DNA from: Pocillopora verrucosa
Lineage: Eukaryota; Cnidaria; Anthozoa; Scleractinia; Pocilloporidae
Assembly (NCBI RefSeq): GCF_036669915.1
Contig: NC_089324.1
Coordinates: 8,056,744 to 8,120,743, forward strand
Reading direction: 5' to 3'
Length of the DNA: 64,000 bases
The notes beneath the pieces were generated by a model. That model saw nothing but the letters and a program-made list of their open reading frames with translations, searched no databases and was not told where the DNA came from. The position numbers were made by a program, and so were the translations under genes. Shown in pieces: positions 11,626-22,250 of the stretch (the first letter of the stretch is position 1; each line of letters opens with the position of its first letter).

Positions 11626-14600
11626 ATAGTGCATCGATAATAACTCTGCAGCAAAAAATTTCCAAACGCACCAAACTCGCGGAAAAATTGTGAAGAATGG
11701 TATTTCATCCGTTTTGGAGGTTGAGTTACAGTCAAAAGTCATCTTCCAATGTTGCTATGCGTGGTCATATCTATAATAGCGCATGTTTCTTTTTGAAATA
11801 TTTTTTGATTGGCATCTTTGGGAAAGTAGTTAGCATAATGAATAGCGTATTAATTGGTAGTCGAAATATTGTAAACGTATTGAAAGCAAAAGTTATAATT
11901 GTAAGTAATAGTAGTTATAGGCTGTCCACCTGATTGTATATGTAACATACAGTGAGTAGTTGTATTATTCTTGTGTTTTCTAAGTAAAAAATGTAATAAT
12001 TAAAGAGATTTCATGTTTCCAAGGGTCTGTCTAATTATAAGTCACATATGACGTCAAAATGTGGTGAGAACAAAACAGTGGCTAACAGTCGCACACGAGG
12101 CACAGCTGAGTGCGTCGCTTCCACAGATCAAACGCATATGGAACGCAAAGAGATATCTTCGTCAAACACAACATTGCCGATCAGATTTAACAAAAAAATC
12201 ACGTTTTACTGAACTTGCGGGTGAATGGTGAATCGACTATTGCAGATAAACTGACAGTAAACTAACTCCTTTGAAAAAGACTTACCACCCAGATTTTTCT
12301 ACCAAACCAAAACTAATTAAAAGGTGAGGTCAATGTGTTTATTTTCCTTGTCTTCCCCTGCAATTCCGATATTCAAATGGTCCTTTACTCAATAATTTAC
12401 GCGAGAAATTTTCGAAAGAGGAGCATCCGGGAAATTTGTTATTATCTTGTAAAATATATAGAGAAAAGGCGGGATTTAGAGCGTATTTGTTTTCAATTGG
12501 CTTCAATCTTTCATTTAAGTGCTATCAAATTAATAGAATGAGAAATGGGATTAACTTTTGTGCTCGGTAATGAATTAGAGAAATGTTTTTGGTCACGTCA
12601 CGAGCATGGGACACAGGAAAATTTACGAGCCTCTCTTGAGGAATGGAACTTCAGACCTCTTTGCTCTAGCACTAAGCCACCAGCTCACCATAACGAGTCT
12701 CGAAGGATTCACATCGAGGTACGCAATAAGGATCCGCAAATTCATTTTAAACAACTGCAGAAAGTGCACGAGAGAGCGTGACCTCAGCTTTTCCTTGTAA
12801 ATTTGATATACATGTGAAATACACGAGAAAAGCGTTTGAGAAGCATGTCAAAAGTATGGTCCCATGCACACATTGTTTCCTCTATTTTTTGTTTAGTTCT
12901 TGAGCCTGCATGCGAAAAACGTGTTCTCACACTTCGGAGCCTTGCACGTTTTAGAGGTTTGACGACGATTTGTGATTGAGCCTGAACAAGCTGGAATTTT
13001 AACCTCGGGCCTTTTGATCACACGTGTAAATATGATTTCCTTTTTAAGAAAAAATAAAACCCAAACCGCCTTTGATGAAGGTCGCATCGGAAATACCAAA
13101 TATTTGATAAACGCTACGGTGTCACAGTGAATTAATACGGCACCTGCATGAAACAACCATTCTATCTGTTTCACTCTCAGAAATTAATTACTAAAATGTT
13201 TTGAACAAAAAAACTGGAATACTTACCAAAAATCACGTAGAAAAGATATGCTTATAACGTACTTTAACTTGACTTTAATCTTTAATTGTAATTAAATTGA
13301 ATCTAAAGGTTATCTCTCTGAGAGGCATAATTACCGTATTAACTCCAATAAACGTTGCGGCGTTTAATGGTGCTTTGGCTTTTTTTTTCGTTTCCGATGC
13401 GGTGTTTAATCAATGGCTGCGTTTATGCCAAGATCTTCTTCGTTAAGTCTTTGACATCAGTTACAGAGCGTAGCGGCCGACACAAGCGAAGCAAATTTCA
13501 ACGACAACTATGAGTTTCGCTAATGAAGACGCACTATGAAGCGAGGATATATTTTACGGAAAAGACTTGAATCGTTTTATTAGCGTAAAACGAGGTATCC
13601 AAGTACTTATCGTAAAATAACAGTCCCGCTTGTAGGAGTTTGACCAAAACGAACTTCGAGATAAGGTGGGCAAAAGGGCGCTTTTCGATAAACACGTCTT
13701 ATCGTTAGCCCAACGCAAGATAACTAACTAAAATGCGGTTCTGGGTGGAACTTAAAGATCACGTCCCTAATGGACAAACAGTAACGTCACTATTGCGGTT
13801 TGACACGTTTAACACGAAACAAACTAAAACGAATCAATGTCCGGTGGCAAAGGCGTGGCAGCCGTTACACAGAGGATCATCTACAAACATTTTCTAGAGC
13901 AGCAGCATGTTTAAAGCTCCAGTGATTCCCATTTTGGAGATTGATTTGAAGGGAGTTGAAGTTAAATGCATTGTAATGAGCCCGTAATTTTTTTTCCTGT
14001 TGTTTTAATTTTTTTTCGTTGTTTTTGGCTATTTTGGTTTTATTGCTTGTCTTCTTTTATTTTTGTTCTTTTTATCCTGAATAAACGTCGCTTTCTTTGG
14101 ACTGAGTGAAATTCTCATTTAAGGGCAGTGTATCCGATGCCCTAAGCGGTGTAGAAAGGTTTTCATTTGCTCAAGATCCAAATGTTAATCTCCTTCTAAG
14201 TTTTCAAGCACTACAACATTTATATCCGCTTATGTTGCTTAGAAAGCTATTGAATCACACGTAGCGCTATCTCCCGAAGTTTTAGGTATTGTTAATACAA
14301 GGCAAGACCATCAAGATGGATGAAGAGTCCTTGAAAATGTTGATTAAGTACATGAATGTCTCTTAAGTCCCTGCTTGAGTAGAAGAAATCCTTCACTTAA
14401 AATTCATCAGCCCACTTATTTTGCTTTTTTTTTCTGTCCTTGAAAATGTTTTTAAAACATAGCTTGACAAGGTCAAGGATGAAAACAAAGAAGGTATACT
14501 TTTCACGCGACGAGCCTCTTATGCAGGCGGTGATCATCTTCCACCTGTAATCCTTTCAGCTCACGCAATTTTCTCTGTATCCTGATGTAACTTGATAGAA

Positions 14601-15385
14601 AAATAATTTACATGCTGTGTCCACTTCAGTTTTCTTGAAAAGCAAAAAACTTCCAGCTCTGTATGGGCCTCTTTCGTGTCCACGAAAATGTAAACCAACT
14701 GGAGGATAAAAAGAGTTTTATTCTAGTGTAAAGCCCAGATCAGTCTAAGTTATATTTTTGGTACCCAGTTTCGATGAATGAATAAAAATGTTTAGTATCA
14801 AAGAACATAACGTTTCCCGTTAGATTAGAGTATACACAAAAGAACCGGAACAGATGGTTTCCTATTCAAGAATTGGTTAACCTATTTCCTTCGCTAATTC
14901 CTCATTTTAAATGCCATCGAGGTAGAATTTCAGATTCTTTACATGCTTAAACTTTAAAACTGTCACTATGGGTGTGTGTTAAAAACTTTAAGCTCATGCC
15001 GGTCGATTTTGCTTTCGTCATCCCACAAACTTTAAGTAAGGAATCGAGATCAACCCACACCAAGTGAATGAGAAATAAAGAAACAGAAAAGAAACAGAAA
15101 TTGTTAGCAATCACAGAGATATCAGTCTCGAGCTGATTTTGCTGTCTTGCTCATGAAAACGTTTTCCAACTTGGGGAAATGGCAGAGAAAACTTTGCCGG
15201 AGATTGATCAAAAGCCATAATGATTAATGGGCGCTAGATCTTTGTTGACATGAAAAGACTAATCTACAAAAAATTAGGGCTAAACTGATTAAAGTTGCGT
15301 TGCATTTTTCTCGACAAAAATATTTTTTACAGACGTTTGGTGGGGTTCTATCTCACTTTAAGGCAAACCTACTTGAAACAAATTG
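11626..15385. other. Noncoding 5' region of the unit A CRD gene
   Basis: About 3.7 kb without a supported gene. It is alignable by eye to 22,251-25,490 and 34,491-38,320, with scattered indels. It contains a TGACGTCA octamer near 12,049 (kept in B, lost in C) and the unit-specific block at 13,469-13,874. Short frames within it are not conserved. Confidence 0.6.
13469..13874. other. Unit A-specific 400-bp block flanked by short direct repeats
   Basis: In B and C the sequence runs CAATTACAGAGGATCA without interruption. In A about 400 bp lies between TTACAGAG (13,461-13,468) and TTACACAGAG (13,865-13,874). This is either an insertion with a target-site duplication of about 8 bp or a slippage deletion shared by B and C. 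No clear terminal inverted repeats or coding frame are visible. Confidence 0.6.
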
Positions 15386-15616
15386 TAACCAATAAAGATT
15401 TGCGCAAATCTATAAAGCTCAGTAATCAAATCCACTATTTTCGGTAAATCTCGTTTAGCTAATCGTATCATTTGTACAGTCCAGACAAGGTCATTGCCAT
15501 TGACTGGTTAGCGAAACCTTAAGCTAGGATAAACATTTTATCACGATTTTGACAAGAATTACGTACATAAAGGGCTTGAGTCAGATATCGACAACACTCT
15601 CGCAATAACCATTGCA
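15386..15616 (+). promoter_or_regulatory. Conserved proximal promoter, unit A CRD gene
   Basis: The last 230 bp before the ATG are nearly identical in all three units, including GCTAATCGTATCA and GTCCAGACAAGGTCATTGCC. A TATA-like CATAAAGG lies at 15,566-15,573, about 45 bp upstream of the start codon, with TCAGATATCG shortly after it as a possible initiator. The start context is ACCATTGCAATGGC. Matching TATA-like boxes lie at 25,669-25,676 and 38,503-38,510. Activity is inferred. Confidence 0.45.
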
Positions 15617-16894
15617 ATGGCTGAAATTCAGTGCGTTGTTTTCACGACCTTGCTGCTTTTGAGTGCACTCACCTGCGTTTCAGGTAAAATAGGAAAATGT
15701 GAGAAGATCAAAATACCATTGTGCCAAGGCATTGGCTACAACTTCACTTCCATGCCAAACATGTTCAACCACGACACGCAGGAAGAGGCAGCGCTTGAAG
15801 TTCATCAATTTTGGCCATTTGTAGAGATCAAGTGTTCGGCGGACCTGAAGCTCTTCCTCTGTTCCATGTTTGCTCCAAACTGCCAGGCAAACGTCAAAAA
15901 AAGAGTTCCACCATGTCGTTCGATTTGTGAAAGGGCAAGAGATGGTTGTGCACGTTTAATGCGTCAGTATGGCTTTTCTTGGCCCAAACGCATGAGATGC
16001 AAAACGTTTCCTGAACACGGTGGCGATGAGCCGTGCATGGAAGGAAACGGAATTGTAGCGAACGGAACGTCAACGACACCTCATCCTTTAGAGCCTGTTC
16101 CTCTAAAGAAAACAACCCCATTTAAGAAATGTGAGAAGATCAAAGTACCTTTGTGTCAGGGCATCGGCTACAACTTCACCTACATGCCAAACATGTTCAA
16201 CCACGACACACAGGAAGAGGCGGCGCTTGAAGTTCACCAATTCTGGCCGCTAGTCGAGATCAAGTGTTCGGCAGACCTGAAGCTCTTTCTGTGCTCCATT
16301 TATACTCCTATATGTCAGCCGAACTATAGGAAAGAAATTCCCCCATGTCGATCGCTTTGCCAGAAAGCAAGGGAAGGTTGTGCCCCTCTTATGCGCCAGT
16401 ACGGCTTTTCGTGGCCCAAGCGAATGAGATGCGAAAATTTTCCGAAACTCGGCCAAAAGATATGCATAGGACCAAACAGAAATTCAGCTAAAGGATCCGT
16501 AACGACACCTTTACCTTCAGTCACTGTAAAGAAATGTAGAAGGATAAAAATACCTTTCTGCCAAGGTATTGGCTACAACCGTACCTCACTACCAAAGATC
16601 AAGGACGAAGATGCCGTCTATTTCCAACAGCTCAGGCCACTATTTGGATGCAAGTGTTCTCCAAATCTGAAGCTCTTTCTTTGCTCTATGTACGCTCCTG
16701 AATGCCGACCGAATGTCACAGACCCACTTCCTCCTTGTCGCTCGACTTGCAAACAAGCGAAGAGAGGTTGTGCTCCTTTCATGCGCTTGCATCACGTTCG
16801 TTGGCCCAAGAGATTGAGATGCAAAAATTTTCCAAAAGCTGGAGGCAAGAAGTCGTGCATAGACCCGAACGGGATTGTACATAAGGGTGCATAA
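15617..16894 (+). CDS. Secreted triple Frizzled-CRD protein, copy A
   Basis: Single-exon gene, 425 residues. Residues 1-23 form a signal peptide (core TTLLLLSAL). Three Frizzled-type cysteine-rich domains follow, at about 28-140, 172-283 and 307-414. Each has the ten-cysteine pattern; in CRD1 these are C28, 36, 73, 82, 89, 100, 104, 111, 128 and 140. Typical signatures are GIGYNFTSMPNMF, EEAALEVHQFWP, LKLFLCSMFAP, PPCRSICERARDGC and WPKRMRC. CRD3 is shorter before its third cysteine and carries an extra cysteine, C345, where B and C have Gly. N-glycosylation sequons occur at N42, 149, 186, 321 and 366. Thr/Pro-rich linkers join the domains. There is no seven-helix domain (so not a receptor) and no netrin domain (unlike sFRPs). 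The likely role is extracellular binding of Wnt or another lipidated ligand, by family inference only. Confidence 0.9.
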   Translation: MAEIQCVVFTTLLLLSALTCVSGKIGKCEKIKIPLCQGIGYNFTSMPNMFNHDTQEEAALEVHQFWPFVEIKCSADLKLFLCSMFAPNCQANVKKRVPPCRSICERARDGCARLMRQYGFSWPKRMRCKTFPEHGGDEPCMEGNGIVANGTSTTPHPLEPVPLKKTTPFKKCEKIKVPLCQGIGYNFTYMPNMFNHDTQEEAALEVHQFWPLVEIKCSADLKLFLCSIYTPICQPNYRKEIPPCRSLCQKAREGCAPLMRQYGFSWPKRMRCENFPKLGQKICIGPNRNSAKGSVTTPLPSVTVKKCRRIKIPFCQGIGYNRTSLPKIKDEDAVYFQQLRPLFGCKCSPNLKLFLCSMYAPECRPNVTDPLPPCRSTCKQAKRGCAPFMRLHHVRWPKRLRCKNFPKAGGKKSCIDPNGIVHKGA

Positions 16895-18530
16895 ACAATA
16901 CCTCCGCGACAACATCTGCAGCCACTACCAAACACAGCGGAGAACCAAAAAGACTTACTTTTAAACCGCAAAACTTGGGTGCCATTTTCTAATATTGGCC
17001 GTCATTTATATCATCAGTCATATCTCGTCATATATTGCGTTCGATTTGTTATTTGAAAAAACAAGCCATACAGTAATGATGACGTGGATTACCGAAAGCT
17101 GGCGATTTCGAATCTTAAATTTCATAAGCAGTTTTAAGCCTTATTTGAACTTTAAAATTGATCTTTCAAGTTTACTTCAACTCTTCTTCTATTTCCGAGA
17201 AAGATGTGCGCTCTTTTAGTCTAGCGGAGAAAAGTAAATAAATATTAATTTGTTATTGAGGTCAAAGTAATAGTTATATGAAATATAATTTTCAAATGTG
17301 ATGGGCAGGTTGTCTTGTAAAGATCCTTTCCAAGTCAAGTTTAAATTACTCTATAAAAAACAAAAATATCAGTAATCTTTGAAATAAAAGTTATATTCAT
17401 TGTTTTTCTTGGTCGACCAGTGCGCAAAAATCTAAGTTGTGTAAAATAAGTAAATAAAGTCTTCTCTTGCTGTATCACACCCTCCCTCTCGCATTTTTTG
17501 AATTCTTAATAGAAGTGTTTTTTGTTGCCATAGCAGTTGATAACAGGTGCTTTTGTTGATTCACAACAATCACTCTTGTCTAGGGCGGTTTAGCACTAAT
17601 CTTCATGTGTTCGTAAACCCTTCGGTAGACATCATATCCTTGACCCAATGCGGTGGCCCATTTGAACATATCGTGCACAAGGTATGGCTTGAGCTAAGGT
17701 GCCAACTGAAAGTCGTTGTTTGCTACCTCGTGTTGATTAATTCAGCTTTGCTAAGTCTTCTCGCAATCAAAGAATATTCATTGTTCTCTTGAAAATAGCG
17801 TCATAATGTCAACGAAACGTCAACTTTTTGGTAAACTTTCTTCTTTTGTATCTCCAAATTTAAGTTTGTATTCTGGCATTTTCGCCGTTCCCCTGTTAAA
17901 TAAGGCTATTGTGTTTGCGCTTGAGTTGACCCTTAAATTCCAATGATCTAATTCTCCCTGACTGCTACGCATTTCCTTGCAGAATAGTCACGAGAATCTG
18001 GTGTTAAATCAGGATAAAAATCTCTACCTGATAAGTTTGAGTATTCTCATTACCTGTTTGTTAAATAATGTATGAGTGTTATAGTGAGAAGTTACATGTT
18101 AATCCGGCATTACTGGGAGTTAAAGTATGAAGCTGAATGAGTGAAGCAAAATGGCCTGGTTACTAACTTGATCTACACGTTAAGAAGTATTTTTCACATC
18201 TTCTTAGCTGCTTCTAATTAAATCCGTGTAATGATACAGGACTCTTCCAAACACACCTTCCGTGAACTGGGTACATCTTGTGCAAATGCTTGTCCAAGTA
18301 AACAAATAAACGCCTGAGTTGAATTTAATTCCCCTAATTTCTATTTTCATCACTATTAATATTATTATCGAACACTATCTCTGATTTCAATATAATTTAC
18401 TTTTCTTTCTTTTTACTTTGGCTTTGAAGACCGGGAAGAAAATATTTTTGTAGCAATATATCCGTTTGGAATAAAACCAATAAAAATAAGAGCTCGTGTT
18501 TATTCCAAACATTGACAGAGAAGAGTTATC
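16895..18530. other. 3' flank of CRD copy A
   Basis: Noncoding. Candidate polyadenylation signals AATAAA lie at 17,237-17,242 and 17,453-17,458; both are recognisable in B and C. A frame at 17,547-17,792 is not preserved in C and is unlikely to be coding. Confidence 0.5.
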
Positions 18531-18661
18531 AGGAGGTTAAAAAAAAGAACAAAAGTTATGTTCATTCAGAAATAGTGTTTGATCTGCGACACCCTGAAGG
18601 ACTGGACATTATTTCAGCTAAAGTTAGCGAGCCTCTTTTCTTGCCTTTATATGATATTTAA
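18531..18661 (+). pseudogene. Truncated remnant of an unrecognised terminal exon, unit A
   Basis: It keeps the last 131 nt of the open stretch found complete at 41,539-41,812. It encodes KKKNKSYVHSEIVFDL and then RHPEGLDIISAKVS, ending PLYDI and stop. The upstream half is deleted here, together with about 215 bp that B and C retain. No indel separates A from B or C within the shared part. Confidence 0.5.
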
Positions 18662-20759
18662 AACACAATCTTTTAGATCCAGAGTTGGGTGACAAAGTTC
18701 AAACCGCATCATTTTTGCAGTGCCTTGCCTCTCATAAAATAACTAATGGAGTTCTCTTATTTTCTCCGTTGAAAGTTTAATCTAAAAAGAGCGGAGTGAA
18801 GTTATTGAAATAACCTCTTCTTTGTGTCTTCGTTGTCGTGATTAAGAATTTACGAAAAAGAAATAGTCCCTCCTCTGCAGTTGTTTTTTATTTTTTTGTT
18901 AGGCTTATTGTTTTGTTGTTGTTGTGGTTGTTTGAGGAATGATATGGTTAATTCCATTTCTTCGATGTTAACCTGACTAAGAAAGCTAGGAACCATCTGG
19001 TTAAAGGTTGAGGACTGAATCAGAACACAAACGTTACAAATTAATTATTCTGTCTTGCGTGTGATTTACAAGCATTACCACATGCACTTGGCACCTGCAT
19101 TTGCGTGTTTAAGCATGTAATTTGAGGCCTTTTTAACGCGCAAAGCTCAATTTGCTGAGATGACACTGACAAGATTTACTTGCCAAGTGCACATCTGCTA
19201 ACGGATATTCTACAGTGATGTCATTCCATGTGGCGGCTTGTAGGAGCACACGACACGCATTTTTTTCATTTTTTTTCTCAGTTTGATATTTTTAAAGTTC
19301 TGTTTTAACCTTCAAACCGGGCTGGATCTCTTTCAAATCTTTTCTTCCCTCTAAGAAGAGCTCTTTTAACATCAAAGTTGTCGCGAAGACTGGGAACTAG
19401 TAAAACTCGTTTGGCTGTCATTTCGTCATTTCGTCTGGAGTTGGCTATTTTGCGATACGCCTAGCGACTCCGTGGCAAAGACATAATTATGTGGGTTCTA
19501 CAGCGTGTCACAACTTACAATAACATAAAATCACACTATAAAATCCTTTGATGTACTAGCAGCTCAGAGGCTGAAGAGACGTTTTCCATGGATGGTAACG
19601 CTTATTTAGAACTGACTTCAGCTAGTAATTTTATAAGTCCGCGAGAGGTCAACATTAGAATCCACATAACTTGCCTTAATCTGCTGTTCAGTTCACTATT
19701 TGTGTTTTGAGAATCCATTGTATTGGCCATTATATGACGGCTAACTATTAATTTCTTTCTGTTAAAGTTAGAAGAAAAATTTAACGGTTAACCTTTTTAA
19801 ACAGTAACGGATAAAATTCGACAATTTTTACACCTAATTTGCTAAATTATTTTGCCGTCTTAAGGCAAAATAACTGTTAATCTCATTTTTTTCAAATTTA
19901 AAACAGCTTTGGTTTGCGCGCGCCGATCTTCACGTGCGCTTAAAATAATGCAGAAGTTCGGGACACGAATTTATCCTGAGTTCAATAAAATCTCGAATTC
20001 GTGTTAGGAACGACTATACAACGGGCAAAAAATGTTCTACGTCTAAATCAACAAGTCTCTTTCGTCAAATTGGCATGGTGGACACTCGAATAAGTTTCGC
20101 TCATGAAAAGATTAACGTTTCACTCGGGTCTCATTTTCTTACTGTTGCTAATAATCTGTTCTTGTACTGTTTGTTTATTATGCAGTTTTCCAGCCTATCC
20201 ATAACCTTGTTTAACTTCCTTATCTCGAAGCGTCATTTCTAAAATTTCCATTTCAAAGATATGTCATTTCAATTCTCTTTCACCTGCTGGTCAAAGAAGC
20301 TTTCTCATTTATTAATTTTGGCCATTTTACAGCTAACAATTGATTTCTTTGCGTTAAAGTTAGTAGAAGAAAATTTCTCGGTTAACTATTTTCACTGCGA
20401 ACGGATACAATTTAACAATTTTTTAGCCTAACGGCTTAATTTTTTTTCTGTTTTACGGCTAATGGTTAACCTCGTTGAGATCCTCTAGTGCTGAGGTTGA
20501 AAAACTTTCCTGTGGCGAAAAGGTTACGACATTAGAAAAAGAAAGAAGCAGAAAGATATCACGCTCGTTAACTTGAATATAACCCTTAAGTTAATGCCAA
20601 TAATTACAAAATAACCAGGGAAGCAGAATAAGTTTTGTAGAGTTTTAAATATCCCCATCCAGAGCTATCATAGAGCTTAGATCTACTGGCCTGAGTGCAG
20701 CCGTCTCTTCCACCGACACATCGGGTAGCGGGAGCAGAGCACAGGCCTAACCTCTCTTA
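18662..20759. other. Noncoding tail of unit A
   Basis: No gene is seen. It holds two related repeat copies (see 19,712-19,890 and 20,322-20,480) and ends at the unit junction, where GGGAGCAGAGCACAGGCC runs into the PCMT1-intron-derived start of unit B. Confidence 0.6.
19712..20480 (+). repeat. Two-copy internal repeat with TAACGG motifs
   Basis: Copy 1 (about 19,712-19,890) and copy 2 (about 20,322-20,480) share the order GGCCATT...GGCTAAC, ATTTCTTT, GTTAAAGTTAG, AATTT, GGTTAAC, ACGGATA and then a TAACGGC/TTACGGC end. They are about 600 bp apart and imperfect. The same pair recurs in unit B (about 30,028-30,180 and 30,510-30,670) and unit C (about 43,251-43,400 and 43,850-43,995). It is probably an old interspersed repeat that inserted twice. 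Confidence 0.5.
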
Positions 20760-21281
20760 ATCAAAACCTCAAACTAAATAACTTGAGATAAGCTATCAAC
20801 AGCCTGAATTTGAACATTTGAAAGACTGTTTAATTGGACTATCAACTGTAATGTTCTATTTACTGACAGTTTTTTTCTTCCATAAATGCTCTTACAGTTT
20901 GATTTATCACTGGCATAGTAGTAGGAAGTTCAGTTTTGTCTGTAATGATTCAATATCATTCCAAAATGATCAGCAATCATCATGGCTTTGTTTCAAATTT
21001 TGCTTCCTTTGATTTCTGAGTGATCAATAATAACACATATGTAAGAACAATGATCAGAAATTTATGCAGTTTTGTGAAAAAGGTGTATAGATAGTCATGA
21101 CCAACAAATGAGATAGCTACTTCTTGGGTATCTAGTGTTTCTAAATCAACTGATAGTTACCAGCCAGACAAAATCTGGAGCTAGATTCGGTTACCGATAT
21201 TTTTACTTACTGCAAGTTACATGTAATGTTGTTACAGCATGTGTATGCAGTACAACAACTTGAGGGTTATCTCAAAGAGGG
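20760..21281 (+). pseudogene. PCMT1 5' scrap in unit B
   Basis: It contains PCMT1 intron 3 sequence, the intact acceptor GTTGTTACAG, and only the first 44 nt of exon 4 (21,238-21,281, encoding HVYAVQQLEGYLKE). The homology then stops abruptly and jumps to sequence that in unit C lies downstream of PCMT1. It is not functional. Confidence 0.85.
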
Positions 21282-21509
21282 TGTATGAATGCATTCATAT
21301 CATACAGGAAACAGAAAAAAAGTTCATATTCACGACAGGTGTTCTGCTTCTTCGCATAATGATGAAATTAACAAATAGATTCCATGTTGCTATGCGTATG
21401 CGCAGTAATAAATAACAAACGATGTCAAAATGTGGTTAGACCAATTATTATTTATTATTAAAGAAGGAAAATCTTGTTGATGGTGACGTGATCTATGCGT
21501 CCGTCCTCC

Positions 21510-22250
21510 TAGAGATCATAAGAAAGAACCAAGCGAAATTGTTCGGCGAACCTGAAGCTCTTTCTCTGTTTTCATGTATTCCCCTACCTGCCAGCCAAAC
21601 GTCTAAAAAGAAGTTCCACCACGTTGGTCGATTTTTGAACGGGCAAGAGATGGTTGTGCACCTCTTATGCGTCAGCATGGCTTTTCGTGGCCCAAACGCA
21701 TGAGATGCAAATCGTTTCCTGAACTCGTCGGTGATAAGCCGTGCATGGAAGGAAACGGAATTGTAGCGAATGGAACCTCAATGACACCTCATTCCTCAGT
21801 GCCTGTTCATCCAACGGAAATAACCCCAGTTAGGAAATGTGAGAGGATGACAGGTGGCTGTCCTTTCAACGAATAAAACCGCAGAAAAGAAATGTGAAAG
21901 GATGAAAATGCCTTTGTGTGAAGATGTTGGCTACAACTTCACTTACATGTCAAACATGACGTAAAAAGAGGCAGCGCTTGAAGCTTGTCAATTCCTTCCG
22001 CCCATCAGCAACCAGTGCTCCCCAGTCCTGAGGCTCTTTCTCTGCTCCATTTGTGCTCCCACCTGTCAACCAAATGTCACGGACCAAATTTCTCCTTGCC
22101 ACTCCCTTTTTACTCAAGGGAAAAGGGGCTGTGCCCCTGTTATGTGCCAGTATGGCTTTCGATGGCCCAAAACGATGAGATGCAGACATTTTCCCAAAGC
22201 TAACGGCAACAGACTACGCGTAGATCGGAACGCAATGGTACGTAATAGTG
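21510..22250 (+). pseudogene. Frizzled-CRD pseudogene, unit B
   Basis: Orthologous to the unit A pseudogene. The CRD1 tail is still open at 21,667-21,876 (MRQHGFSWPKRMRC, then GDKPCMEGNGIVANG and a Pro/Thr linker), followed by a stop at GAATAAAACC. The CRD2 part is recognisable (CTCTTTCTCTGCTCCATTTG, CGATGGCCCAAAACGATGAG) but frameshifted, with TGACGTAA in the same place as in A and C. CRD3 and the signal peptide are absent. Confidence 0.8.

Larger units (their letters stand above)
7994..20759 (+). repeat. Tandem segmental duplication, unit A (about 12.8 kb)
   Basis: This is the first of three direct copies. Homology to B and C starts inside PCMT1 intron 3, around ACCTCAAACTAAAT, and ends with GGGTAGCGGGAGCAGAGC. 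The order is PCMT1 exons 4-7, CRD pseudogene, intact triple-CRD gene, exon remnant, noncoding tail. A differs from B and C by about 400 bp extra at 13,469-13,874. It also lacks about 215 bp that B and C carry immediately before the exon remnant at 18,531. The copies look only a few percent diverged by eye in the CRD gene. Confidence 0.9.

Noticed and set aside
17547-17792. Possible small gene conserved in units A and B
   Set aside because: The frame starts at TTG, lacks motifs and is not maintained in unit C.
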